DNA of 64,000 nucleotides, from NCBI RefSeq assembly GCF_001758365.1, contig NZ_LZFO01000008.1:1-64000 (forward strand), given 5' to 3'. Shown in pieces: positions 29,261 to 38,564 of this stretch. Each line of letters begins with the position of its first letter. The first letter of the stretch is position 1. The notes under the pieces are model-generated. The model was given only the letters and a program-made list of their open reading frames with translations. It was not told the origin of the DNA and ran no database searches. Both the position numbers and the translations under genes were made by a program. The stretch is from Clostridium acetireducens DSM 10703 (GTDB lineage: Bacteria > Bacillota > Clostridia > Clostridiales > Clostridiaceae).

Positions 29261-31663
29261 TTGGGGTTTAATAAAGAATATTTTAAGAAAGTGTACTTGA
29301 ACAATCTTTGTACTTTATGTGAAACAAATTTGGAAGAAGCTACATTATTAGATAAGTATAATGCTTTAGTGTACACTATAAGAGATGATTTGTATAAAAA
29401 GTGGGTTAATACTAATAAAATTCGTAAAGAAAATAATGTGAAAAAGGTATATTATTTTTCTTTAGAATTTTTACCAGGAAAACTTTTAGATAGAAATTTA
29501 ATTTATTTAGGTATAAAAGATTTATGCAATGAAGCTTTAGAGGAAATGGGAATTTCACTAAAAGAGTTAGAGGAATTAGAAGAAGATGCAGCACTAGGAA
29601 ATGGAGGATTAGGAAGATTAGCAGCTTGTTTTTTAGACTCTATGGCTTCTCTTCAATTACCTGGTTGTGGATGTGGAATAAAATATAAATACGGATTATT
29701 TAAGCAAAAAATTATAAATGGTTATCAAGTAGAAGAAGAAGATAATTGGCTTAAAAGCGGGGGGCTTTGGGGTATAACTAAAATAGATAAGTGTGTAGAA
29801 GTTAAATTTGGAGGTAATGTAAAATCAATTTATGAAAATAATAAATTGATTTTTAAAGAGGAAAATTATCATAGTATTTTAGCAGAACCTTACGATGTGC
29901 CAGTTTTAGGGTATAAAAATGAATTTGTAAATACGCTAAGGCTTTGGAGGGCAAAATCTAAAAAGGATTTTGATTTTGATTATTTTTCTTTAGGAGAGTA
30001 TTTAAAAGCAGTAGAAGAAAAAGTAGATATAGAGTCTATATCCTATGTGCTTTATCCTGATGATAATAATTATAAAAATAAAGTTTTAAGATTAAAGCAG
30101 CAGTATTTTTTAGTTTCTGCTAGTATTCAAAGCATAATAAATGAATATAAAAAAAGTAATAAAATTAATTCTTTCCATGAAAAAATAGCAATACACATAA
30201 ATGACACTCACCCTACATTAGCAATTCCTGAATTAATGAGAATTTTAATAGATTATGAAGGATTATCTTGGCAGGAAGCTTGGCATATTACTGTAAATAC
30301 TATTTCTTATACTAACCATACTATAATGCCAGAAGCATTAGAAAAATGGCCTTTACATATGGTTAAAGAGCTTCTTCCAAGAGTGTATATGATTATTGAG
30401 GAAATAAATAAAAGATTTTATGAAAGAGTTTTAAGAGAAAAAGGGGAACAAAAAGCTAAAAATATAGCTATTATTTTTAATAATGAAATAAATATGGCTA
30501 AATTAGCTATAGTAGGAAGTCATAGTGTAAATGGGGTAGCTAAGCTTCATACAAATATATTAAAGTCAGAAGTTATGAGAGATTTTTATGATATATATCC
30601 AGAAAGATTTAATAATAAAACCAATGGAATTACCCATAGAAGATTTTTATTAAAGTCTAATACTAAGTTATCTAATTTAATTAGTGAAAGCATAGGAGAT
30701 TGTTGGATAAAATCACCTAAAGAACTTAAGAAGTTAGAAAGTTTTGCTGAAGATAAAAGTTTTTGTGAAAAGCTTCAATGTATAAAAAAAGAAAATAAAA
30801 TAGAACTATCAAAAATTATAAAAGATAGTACTGGTATAATTGTGGATGAAAATTCTATATTTGATGTACAAATAAAAAGATTTCATTTATATAAAAGACA
30901 GCTTTTAAATGTGTTAAATATAATTTATATGTACAATGAAGTACTACAAAATAGAGATGTATTTCCTAGAACATTTATATTTTCAGGAAAAGCAGCTAGA
31001 GGCTATTATGAAGCCAAGCAAGTTATAAAGTTAATAAATGCTTTGGGAGAAAAAATTAATAAAGATAGCAGAGTAAAAGATAAAATAAAAGTAGTGTTTT
31101 TAGAAAATTATAGAGTTTCTCTATCAGAAAGAATTTTTCCAGCAGCAGATGTAAGTGAACAAATATCCACTGCAAGTAAAGAAGCCTCAGGAACTGGAAA
31201 TATGAAATTTATGATGAATGGAGCAATTACCCTAGGAACTTTAGATGGAGCAAATGTTGAAATATTAGAAGCAGTAGGAAAAGAAAATATAGTGACCTTT
31301 GGTTTAAAAGCAGAAGAAGTATTAAATTATTATAAAAATAGAAATTACAATCCATTTGAAGTTTATAACAGAGAACCTATTATAAAAAATTCAGTAGACA
31401 AATTAGTAAATGGATTTTTAGATATAAATAGAGATGAATTTAAAGTTTTATACAATGAACTTCTTAGAAGAGATGAATATTTTGTATTAAAAGATTTTAT
31501 GGAATATATAAAAGCTCAGAAAAAAATAGAACAGCTCTACAAGAACACAAATGTTTGGAATAAAATTAGCATTACAAATATAGCCAATTCAGCAAGATTT
31601 TCTAGTGACAGAACCATAAAAGAATATGCCAAAGAAATATGGAATATTGAAAATATAAAATAG
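29261..31663 (+). CDS. glgP: Glycogen/alpha-glucan phosphorylase
   Basis: GT35 enzyme of 800 residues releasing glucose-1-phosphate from glycogen, so the operon holds both synthesis and breakdown. Motifs: DAALGNGGLGRLAACFLDS near the N-terminus, IHINDTHPTLAIPELMR, and the PLP-lysine region EASGTGNMKFMMNGAITLGT. Starts at TTG 29261, 7 bases after TTAGGAGG. It is the last gene of the operon, followed by an intrinsic terminator. Confidence 0.95.
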   Translation: MGFNKEYFKKVYLNNLCTLCETNLEEATLLDKYNALVYTIRDDLYKKWVNTNKIRKENNVKKVYYFSLEFLPGKLLDRNLIYLGIKDLCNEALEEMGISLKELEELEEDAALGNGGLGRLAACFLDSMASLQLPGCGCGIKYKYGLFKQKIINGYQVEEEDNWLKSGGLWGITKIDKCVEVKFGGNVKSIYENNKLIFKEENYHSILAEPYDVPVLGYKNEFVNTLRLWRAKSKKDFDFDYFSLGEYLKAVEEKVDIESISYVLYPDDNNYKNKVLRLKQQYFLVSASIQSIINEYKKSNKINSFHEKIAIHINDTHPTLAIPELMRILIDYEGLSWQEAWHITVNTISYTNHTIMPEALEKWPLHMVKELLPRVYMIIEEINKRFYERVLREKGEQKAKNIAIIFNNEINMAKLAIVGSHSVNGVAKLHTNILKSEVMRDFYDIYPERFNNKTNGITHRRFLLKSNTKLSNLISESIGDCWIKSPKELKKLESFAEDKSFCEKLQCIKKENKIELSKIIKDSTGIIVDENSIFDVQIKRFHLYKRQLLNVLNIIYMYNEVLQNRDVFPRTFIFSGKAARGYYEAKQVIKLINALGEKINKDSRVKDKIKVVFLENYRVSLSERIFPAADVSEQISTASKEASGTGNMKFMMNGAITLGTLDGANVEILEAVGKENIVTFGLKAEEVLNYYKNRNYNPFEVYNREPIIKNSVDKLVNGFLDINRDEFKVLYNELLRRDEYFVLKDFMEYIKAQKKIEQLYKNTNVWNKISITNIANSARFSSDRTIKEYAKEIWNIENIK

Positions 31664-31676
31664 ATTTTTAAATTTA

Positions 31677-31710
31677 GGTTGATAGCAAACTATATGTTAT
31701 CAACCTTTTT
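31677..31710 (+). terminator. Terminator of the glycogen operon
   Basis: GGTTGATA (31677-31684) pairs with TATCAACC (31698-31705) and is followed by five T. Confidence 0.8.
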
Positions 31711-31718
31711 CTTATCAA

Positions 31719-31874
31719 AAAAATGGGGACGGTTAACAAATAATTAAGGAGCCAGAAGGATAGTAAAAGACTTTGTACCTTAAAGTGAATTTCACTGTTA
31801 AATTCTATCCTTTATAAAAAGCTATTTTACTACCCTAATATTTCTTTAATTATTTGTTAACCGTCCCCATTTTT
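31719..31874. repeat. Deleted family A element, copy A3
   Basis: Both ends are intact (GGGGACGGTTAACAAAT at 31725; TTGTTAACCGTCCCC at the right). The left interior matches the right interior of A4 in reverse complement (GAAGGATAGTAAAAGACTTT...), but most of the right arm and core are missing. About 155 bp, a deletion derivative of an A4-like element. It is directly before the promoter region of the ECF sigma gene. Confidence 0.8.
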
Positions 31875-31962
31875 AATAATATAAATGTATTGAAATATTG
31901 ATAGAAAAGTGGTTGATATAACGTAGTAATATATGAGAAGAGAAATTGAGGTGATGAGAAGT

Positions 31963-32526
31963 TTGAAAATTAGTAAGGAAAACTTTATAGATTTTATGTT
32001 AAAAAGAGATGAGGGGGCTTTGGAGTTTGCGGTAGATTTGTATGGTGATTTAGTGTATAGGGTAGTTTATAGTAGCTTAAGTAAGGGATTTCAAGTTAAT
32101 TCTATAGAAGAGTGTGTTAATGATGTTTTTTTGGCAATTTGGGATAATATAGATAGTTATGATAAGGTTAAAGGAAATTTTAAATCTTGGATTATTGCTA
32201 TATCAAAGTATAAAGCTATAGATTATATAAGAAAATATTCTAAGGAAGAGCATTTAGAGTTTTTAGAGAATATTATTTTAGAGGATAAATGTAATGTTGA
32301 AAAATTAGTAATTGCTAAGGAAGATAAAGAAAGAGTTTTAAAAATGTTGGACGAGCTAAAGGATATTGATAAAGAAATATTTGTGGATAGGTATTTATTA
32401 GGGGAAGAAATAAGTAAAATTGCAGAAAAATTAAATGTAGATAGATCAGTTATAGATAATAGGTTGTCAAGAGGGAGAAAGTTTTTAAAGAAGAAGTTTT
32501 TATCATTGAAGGAGGATATTATATGA
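31963..32526 (+). CDS. ECF-type RNA polymerase sigma factor
   Basis: About 187 residues with sigma region 2 (YGDLVYRVVYSSL, then VFLAIWDNIDSYDKVKGNFKSWIIAISKYKAIDYIRKYS) and region 4 (LKDIDKEIFVDRYLLGEEIS). No regions 1 or 3, so it is an extracytoplasmic-function factor. TTG 31963 is chosen because it lies 8 bases after GAGGTGAT and gives the N-terminus MKISKENFIDF. In-frame ATGs at 31933 and 31954 have no usable site. Its end overlaps the next gene by 4 bp (ATGA), typical of a sigma/anti-sigma pair. Confidence 0.87.
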   Translation: MKISKENFIDFMLKRDEGALEFAVDLYGDLVYRVVYSSLSKGFQVNSIEECVNDVFLAIWDNIDSYDKVKGNFKSWIIAISKYKAIDYIRKYSKEEHLEFLENIILEDKCNVEKLVIAKEDKERVLKMLDELKDIDKEIFVDRYLLGEEISKIAEKLNVDRSVIDNRLSRGRKFLKKKFLSLKEDII

Positions 32527-33911
32527 GAGAAAAGGATTTGTTTAAGTTATTTAATTATATGGAAAATGATGAAAAAGAATTTGAACATATTAATGAAAGT
32601 ATGAATGATGTTCAAAAGAATAATTTAAAAAGTAATTTGAGAAAAACTATAAAGTGTAAAAAGCATAGTAGAAAAAAATATATAGCTATAGCAGCGGCAA
32701 TTAGTATTTGTTGTGTTATAGGAGCTAATGCTAATTCAGGATTTGCAAAAGATATTCCTATACTAAATTCAGTAATGCAAACTATTACTAATAAATATGA
32801 TGGAAATGAAGAGTATGATAAATATTCCAAAGCTATAAATAAAACTGCAGAAGATAAAGGTATAAAATTTACTGTAAATGAAGCAGTTTGTGATGATTCG
32901 CAGTTAGTCATAAGTTGTACATTAAATTCAAATAAAAAAATAAAAGTTGATAATGAGGATATAAGTAGTTTATTTTTAGGAAATTATATTAGCATAAATG
33001 GAAAGAAGGAAAGACTAGGAGGAGGCATGCAGTGGGAAAATGTAGATGATAATACTATTATAGGAGTTTGTGAATTAGATGTAGAAGATAAAAAACTAGG
33101 AGGAGATTTTAAAGTAGATTTAAATGTGGATAAAATATTTAATACTAGTGGTAAGTGGGACCTTTCTTTTAATGTTTCTAAAAAAGCTTTAGAAGAAAAA
33201 ACTTTAAAAGTAAAACCTAATATTAAAGTAGATTTTCCTAATAATACTTTAGTAGTGGATAAAGTAAGTTTAAATCCTATAAATACATCTATATTTATAA
33301 AAGGAAAGTATAAAAATAAAGAAAGTCAAGGAAAAATTAAGGGATATAACTTATTTGATTATGGATATTGGATTATTTTAGATGACAAAGGGGTAGAACT
33401 TTTTCAAAAAGGAAGTTCAGGAGAAAGCCAAGGAGTATTTAATATAAATGGGTATAAATACAAACTAGATTTAGAAAGCTTAAAACAAACCCCTAAATAC
33501 TTAACTGTAATTCCATGCGAATTTACTAGAAATACAGAAGAAAAAAATAAATTTAAAGAAGTTAAAGTTCCTATTAATGGACAATATCCTATAAAGATAA
33601 ATCAAGGCAAAATGGGCAATCTTATAATAAATGATATAAAAAATGAAGACAACAAAACAATTATAAAATACACTGCAGATGGACAATTTCCTTATAATCA
33701 AGCTAATAAATTACTTGTAAAAGATGAACAAGGAAATGAATTGGAAATATATAACATGTGTAAAAGAAGAGAAAATAGAAATAAACCTAGAGAATTTGTA
33801 CTAAAAGTAGAAAAGTTACAACCAAACAAAAAATACTTTTTATGCTCAGATACTATAGATAATATTAAGACTATGAAAGAATATATATTCAAAATACCAA
33901 TAACTAAATAA
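32523..33911 (+). CDS. DUF4179-type membrane protein, likely anti-sigma factor
   Basis: 462 residues: a cytoplasmic N-terminus of about 50 residues rich in lysine (LRKTIKCKKHSRKK), one transmembrane helix (YIAIAAAISICCVIGANA, about 54-71) and a large extracytoplasmic beta-rich region. The layout matches DUF4179 proteins found beside ECF sigma factors. It probably holds the sigma factor at the membrane until an envelope signal arrives; that is inference from gene order and topology. It overlaps the sigma gene by 4 bp. Its stop codon is inside palindrome A4. Confidence 0.78.
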   Translation: MREKDLFKLFNYMENDEKEFEHINESMNDVQKNNLKSNLRKTIKCKKHSRKKYIAIAAAISICCVIGANANSGFAKDIPILNSVMQTITNKYDGNEEYDKYSKAINKTAEDKGIKFTVNEAVCDDSQLVISCTLNSNKKIKVDNEDISSLFLGNYISINGKKERLGGGMQWENVDDNTIIGVCELDVEDKKLGGDFKVDLNVDKIFNTSGKWDLSFNVSKKALEEKTLKVKPNIKVDFPNNTLVVDKVSLNPINTSIFIKGKYKNKESQGKIKGYNLFDYGYWIILDDKGVELFQKGSSGESQGVFNINGYKYKLDLESLKQTPKYLTVIPCEFTRNTEEKNKFKEVKVPINGQYPIKINQGKMGNLIINDIKNEDNKTIIKYTADGQFPYNQANKLLVKDEQGNELEIYNMCKRRENRNKPREFVLKVEKLQPNKKYFLCSDTIDNIKTMKEYIFKIPITK

Positions 33912-34192
33912 ATAAAAATTTTGGGGACGGTTAACAAATAATTATGGAGATAGAAGGATAGTAAAAGACTTTGTACCTGTATTGAATAAACTCTATAAAT
34001 TTCTTCCTTTATAAAAACTATTTTACGTGAAGAACTTTTCACTGTGTGAGCTGAAAGCGAGTTTGAAAAGTTTAGTAAAATAGCTTTTTATAAAGGATAG
34101 AATTTAAGAGTGAAATTCACTTTAAGGTACAAAGTCTTTTACTATCCTTCTATCTCCATAATTATTTGTTAACCGTCCCCAAATTTTTATTT
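33910..34192. repeat. Family A palindrome, copy A4 (stop to stop)
   Basis: 283-bp inverted repeat filling the junction of two convergent genes. The left end includes the TAA of the anti-sigma gene (33909-33911), the right end the stop of the lipoprotein gene (34187-34189). GGGGACGGTTAACAAAT arms and inner arms GGAGATAGAAGGATAGTAAA are matched on the other side. The core (ACTATTTTACGTGAAGAACT and onward) is the A1/A2 core in the opposite orientation. Confidence 0.9.
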
Positions 34193-34939
34193 CTTTTTCT
34201 TTAATATAATAAATGCTATGGCTGCAACTGCAACTATTGATATTCCAGAAACTAAAGCTATGTTTGTTTTGTTTGATATGGAATATGTAGCTATTAGAGG
34301 ATTGTTTGGATTAATTTGTGATAGGGAATAGCTCCATTTTAAAGTATTTACGTTGTTAGATGCACTAGTTGATACTGCATTGGTAACTTCAACTTTTCCT
34401 GGAACTACAATTTCGTTGGAAAAAACAATAGAAGAACCTAAAAATGCTTTAACTTGTTCAGGACTAACTATTTCTAAATCTTGAGGTTGTCCAGCTTTAT
34501 TATTATTTAAAGCTTCTTTTGAAAGCTCATCTAAAGAAAATCCTTTTGGTAAATATAATTTATATTGGTAAGTGATTTTAAATAAAGATTTATTTTCTTT
34601 TATTTCTATTTTGATTTCATCTTTTTTAACATCTTTAAATAAATCATTAAATTCTTTTATGTTGTTAAATTTTAAAGTATATTCTTCAATAGATTTTTCA
34701 CCTTCTTTAAAGGCTTTCTTTTGAATATTTTTGTTTTTTAAATTAAATAAGTTATTATTATTTTCGTTGCCAGATAAAACTTGTTCATATATACCTTCTG
34801 ATGAAATTTTAAAAGTTATAGTTCCAGCTCCTTTATTATTAATTACTGTTTTTGTTCCCACATTTAATGTGCCACAGCCTGTTATAGTAAAACATAATAA
34901 TAAAGTAAAAATTAGTGCCCAGTGTTTAAAAATTCTCAT
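34187..34939 (-). CDS. LppM-like lipoprotein with C-terminal membrane anchor
   Basis: 250 residues. Lipoprotein signal with lipobox TITGCG (Cys22), a folded extracytoplasmic domain of about 195 residues beginning LNVGTKTVINNKGAGTITFK, and a C-terminal transmembrane helix (VSGISIVAVAAIAFIILKKKK) ending in four lysines. The N-terminal part resembles the LppM/DUF3153 family. The function is not known, and I would not assign one. Monocistronic, minus strand, convergent with the anti-sigma gene. Codon use is like its neighbours. Confidence 0.7.
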   Translation of the reverse strand: MRIFKHWALIFTLLLCFTITGCGTLNVGTKTVINNKGAGTITFKISSEGIYEQVLSGNENNNNLFNLKNKNIQKKAFKEGEKSIEEYTLKFNNIKEFNDLFKDVKKDEIKIEIKENKSLFKITYQYKLYLPKGFSLDELSKEALNNNKAGQPQDLEIVSPEQVKAFLGSSIVFSNEIVVPGKVEVTNAVSTSASNNVNTLKWSYSLSQINPNNPLIATYSISNKTNIALVSGISIVAVAAIAFIILKKKK

Positions 34940-35056
34940 ATTATCACTCCTAATAAAAATATTACTACATCATGTATTTATTCTATGTTTAATATTAAAA
35001 TCCTTCTATATACTATATGTAAAAACAGGAGTTGTTGTATAAATATATTAAATTTG

Positions 35057-35362
35057 GGTTGTTAAATAAAAAATAATTAAAAATAATAATACAGCAGCAT
35101 AAAGAAAGTTTGTAAATAATTTGAATGAATTTTAGACACTCTTAGAATAAAAAGTAAAAAAACTCCGTAATTCATCACAGGACGTGATGAGCCAATTTCC
35201 GCCCCAAGGACGGGGCATAAATTGGGTAGGAGTTTTTTTATTTTTTATTCTTAGAGTGTCTTAATGAAATGACTTATTTACAAACTTTCTTTATGCTGCT
35301 GTATTATTATTTTTAATTATTTTTTATTTCAAATTATATCAATTATTTTTTATTTAACAACC
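35057..35362. repeat. Family B palindrome, copy B2
   Basis: 306-bp inverted repeat with core orientation opposite to B1 (CTCCGTAATTCATCAC first). Locus-specific arms ACAGCAGCATAAAGAAAG / CTTTCTTTATGCTGCTGT match each other and differ from all other copies. Outer ends GGTTGTTAAATAAAAAATAA pair too. The right arm has about 26 bp (CAAATTATATCAATT region) missing from the left, so the left arm carries a deletion. Confidence 0.9.
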
Positions 35363-35422
35363 TGAAAATAACATATGTTATAATAAATAATAAAATACTA
35401 AAATTAAAAGAGGGGATGTCAG

Positions 35423-37495
35423 TTGAAAAAAAATAATATTATAGTTTTTATTTTAATAACAATTTTGTCTATTTTGCCCTTTAATACAGTAAAAGCAAAT
35501 TCAAAAACCTATGAAATAAAAAGAATTTATGGAGAAGATAGATTTGAAACATCTATAAATATAAGTAAGGAATTTGGAAAAGTTAATAATGTAATAATAG
35601 CTAATGGGTACAACTTTCCAGATGCTTTATCTGGCAGTAATATTTCAAAAAAGTACAATGCACCTATACTATTAGTTGGAAATTCTGTAGAAGAAAGTGG
35701 AAAAACTTTAAGTTATTTAGAAAATTATTTAGATAAAAATGGAACTATATATATTTTAGGGGGAAATGCTGCGGTAAAAGAGGAATTTATATATGCTTTT
35801 AAAAATAGAGGATATAAAAATATAATAAGGCTGGGAGGAAAAGATAGGTTTTCAACTAATAAAGAAATAATTGAAAATACTAATACAGCAAAGAATACAC
35901 CTGTAGTTTTGGTAAATGGATACAATTTCCCAGATGCTTTAAGTATATCTAGTATAGCAGCAGAAAAAGGATATCCTATAATAATAACACCAGCAGACAA
36001 ATTATCAAAGGAAGGCATAGAAATAATAAAAAAAATTGAACCTGAAAAAGTATATTTAATAGGTGGAGAAGCTGTAGTAAAAAACTCTTTAAAAGATAGT
36101 ATTAAAAGCATAATTCCCAGTATAAAAGAAGAGGATTTTATAAGAATAGGCGGAGTAGATAGATACGAAACTTCTTTAAATATATGCAAAACATTTAATT
36201 TTAAAAGTGAAGATTTTATATTAGCTAGTGGCAAAAATTTTCCTGATGCTTTATCAGGTAGTGCTTTAGCTTGCAATTTAAAAGCTCCTATAATTTTAAC
36301 AGATGGAGAAAGTATAAATATTCAAAAGAAATATTTAGATGAAGAAAATTACAAAAGAGCTAATATATTAGGAGGACAAGCTTCTGTAAGTATTTATGTA
36401 GAAAGAAGTTTAAAATATGAAAGAGAATTTACTAAATATGAAATAAAAGAAAAAAACAATAATTCTGTAGTAGATATACAAGTATTTGATAAGGAAGGTA
36501 AGCCTTTGGCGGAAGGCAGCGGTTTTATTGTTTCTGAAGAAGGCAAAGTAGTTACTAATTTTCACGTTATAAAACAAGGATACTTTGCAAAAGTTACTAT
36601 GGAAAATGGAGAAAAATATAATGTGCAGGGCGTATGTGGCTATAGTAGAGAAAAGGATATAGCTGTTTTAAAAATAGAAGGAGATAATTTTACTAAAGTT
36701 AATTTAGGAAATTCAAAAGATATTCAACTATCAGATAGAGTTATAGCTATTGGAAATCCAGGTGGTTATAAAAATGTGGTTACAGAAGGAATAGTGAAAG
36801 GCATTAAAGAAAGTGCTCTTAGAGAAGGGAAAGATATAGAATCTACTGCATTTATAAAACCAGGAAGTTCTGGAGGGGCTCTTTTTAATGAATATAATGA
36901 AGTTATAGGAATAACCTATGCAGGGTATGAAGCGTTGAAAGGAGGATTTTCTATTCCTATTGATGATGTAAAATACATTATAGAAAAAAATAATTTAATT
37001 AGTTTAAGTAAATTTAATGAAGAAGTGCAATTATCTCATGATAAATTTGCAAATTATTTAAAAAGCAAGTATAAAGGCTATAATTTAAATGGTATATTTG
37101 TACCTATAGACAGTTATAATATTACAGAAAGCCAGGATGGAGAAAGTATATTGATTATTATGAACATTTACGGAAATGAAAATAAAGAAAAATTTTTAAA
37201 ATCTCTTCTTCCAAAAGGTACCAATACTTCTCCTAAAATGTATATAAATAATAAAAAATTTATTGAAGATTGGGTTAATAATATTTATAAAGAAGTAAAA
37301 AATAAATATAAAAATAAAGATATATTAGGTTCTATTTATTGTTGTTTCACTTTAAATAACTATCCAAGTTTTAACTACTACAAAGTAGAGTATGATTATA
37401 TTAATGGCAAGTGGAATGTGTCAGATTGGATTTTAATGTTTTACAATAATGAAGAAGATAAATATGAAGTTAAATGGGATCCTTATAATAACTAA
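35423..37495 (+). CDS. CWB2-anchored HtrA-like serine protease
   Basis: 690 residues, secreted (signal peptide about 1-25). Three cell-wall-binding type 2 (CWB2) domains occupy about 33-335, each with an R[IL]xGxDRFxT-type start and a xNFPDALS motif; in C. difficile such triplets attach proteins to an anionic wall polymer. A trypsin-like S1C domain follows (about 350-535): SGFIVSEEGKVVTNFHVI (catalytic His), SREKDIAVLKI (Asp) and KPGSSGGALFNE (Ser), with no PDZ domain. The last 150 residues are unassigned. Start TTG 35423 after AGAGGGGATG. Likely a surface protease for protein quality control or processing. Confidence 0.88.
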   Translation: MKKNNIIVFILITILSILPFNTVKANSKTYEIKRIYGEDRFETSINISKEFGKVNNVIIANGYNFPDALSGSNISKKYNAPILLVGNSVEESGKTLSYLENYLDKNGTIYILGGNAAVKEEFIYAFKNRGYKNIIRLGGKDRFSTNKEIIENTNTAKNTPVVLVNGYNFPDALSISSIAAEKGYPIIITPADKLSKEGIEIIKKIEPEKVYLIGGEAVVKNSLKDSIKSIIPSIKEEDFIRIGGVDRYETSLNICKTFNFKSEDFILASGKNFPDALSGSALACNLKAPIILTDGESINIQKKYLDEENYKRANILGGQASVSIYVERSLKYEREFTKYEIKEKNNNSVVDIQVFDKEGKPLAEGSGFIVSEEGKVVTNFHVIKQGYFAKVTMENGEKYNVQGVCGYSREKDIAVLKIEGDNFTKVNLGNSKDIQLSDRVIAIGNPGGYKNVVTEGIVKGIKESALREGKDIESTAFIKPGSSGGALFNEYNEVIGITYAGYEALKGGFSIPIDDVKYIIEKNNLISLSKFNEEVQLSHDKFANYLKSKYKGYNLNGIFVPIDSYNITESQDGESILIIMNIYGNENKEKFLKSLLPKGTNTSPKMYINNKKFIEDWVNNIYKEVKNKYKNKDILGSIYCCFTLNNYPSFNYYKVEYDYINGKWNVSDWILMFYNNEEDKYEVKWDPYNN

Positions 37496-37510
37496 AATAT
37501 AAATGTTTTT

Positions 37511-37906
37511 AAAGTACATTCACTAATATATAATATAGTTTGTTCAATAAAAAATCATTGATATAATTTAATATAAAAAATAATCTGTATAAAAATAATA
37601 AGGCAGCTTCATAAAGAGAGTTTGGAAATAATTTGAATGAATTTTAGAAAATCTTAGAAGAAAAAATAAAAAAACTCCGTAATTCATCACAGGACGTGAT
37701 GAGCCAATTTCCGCCCCAAGGACGGGGCATAAATTGGGTAGGAGTTTTTTTATTTTTTATTCTTAGAGTTTCTTAATGAAATGACTTATTTCCAAACTCT
37801 CTTTATGAAGCTGCCTTATTATTTTTATACAGATTATTTTTTATATTAAATTATATCAATGATTTTTTATTGAACAAACTATATTATATATTAGTGAATA
37901 TACTTT
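37511..37906. repeat. Family B palindrome, copy B3
   Basis: 396-bp inverted repeat. Outer locus-specific arms AAAGTACATTCACTAATATA pair with the right end with one mismatch. Inner locus-specific GGCAGCTTCATAAAGAGAG pairs with CTCTCTTTATGAAGCTGCC. Core orientation as B2. It fills most of the 587-bp gap; 37910-38082 holds only an AT-rich promoter region. Confidence 0.9.
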
Positions 37907-38082
37907 TTTAAGTGGAGAAATTAATATTATTGAAAAGCCAGTACTATGAGAGTATAATATGTAAAAGAGTGCAAAATTATCTATATCTATTGTAATAATG
38001 TGTAAATTTTTTATATAATATAATTATAATTTTGTATTTGTGGATATTAATTACTTCTATTTTATAAAGGAGGAGTATTAAA

Positions 38083-38559
38083 GTGTCTTTTGAAAAGGGG
38101 AATAATATTAAAATATTAGTAGTAGGAGATAATATAACATTAAATAAAATAATTTTAGATATACTAAATAAAAAAGGTTTTTATGTTAAATGCGTTTTAA
38201 ATGCTGAAGATGCCTATGCTTTTATAAAAAACAATTATAAAAATACAGCAATGATTTTAGATTATATACTACCCTCTATAAATGCCAGTGAATTTATAAG
38301 AAATTTAAAAAATAAGGGATATAATATACCTTTTATAATGATGACTTCTAATAGTGATAGGGATACTATTTTAGAAATGATGAAATTAGGAGCATATGAC
38401 TATATTATAAAAAATGATAAATTTATATCTAGTTTTCCTTCTGTGGTTTATAAATTTATTGACAAATTAGAAATGGAAATGAAATTAATAGCATCGGAAA
38501 ATAAATTAAAGGAAAGAGAAAAAAATTTAGATTACTTACAGAAAATGCTCAAGATATAA
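38083..38559 (+). CDS. Receiver-domain fragment of a frameshifted signalling gene
   Basis: 158 residues: a response-regulator receiver with phospho-acceptor Asp60 (MILDYILPS) and the conserved lysine in YIIKND, then a coiled-coil linker (SENKLKEREKNL). It ends abruptly where a PAS domain should begin. In another frame the sequence continues as LLTENAQDIIYMLKL and runs into the next reading frame. Adding one A to the seven-A run at 38519-38525 gives EKKFRLLTENAQDIIY, a typical PAS start. So this and the next entry were one receiver-PAS-GGDEF-HD-GYP protein. Start is GTG 38083 after AGGAGGAG. Confidence 0.8.
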   Translation: MSFEKGNNIKILVVGDNITLNKIILDILNKKGFYVKCVLNAEDAYAFIKNNYKNTAMILDYILPSINASEFIRNLKNKGYNIPFIMMTSNSDRDTILEMMKLGAYDYIIKNDKFISSFPSVVYKFIDKLEMEMKLIASENKLKEREKNLDYLQKMLKI

Positions 38560-38564
38560 TATAT

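Noticed and set aside
35725-36276. Long minus-strand reading frame opposite the CWB2 domains
   Set aside because: Antisense shadow of a well-supported secreted protein. No start signals.
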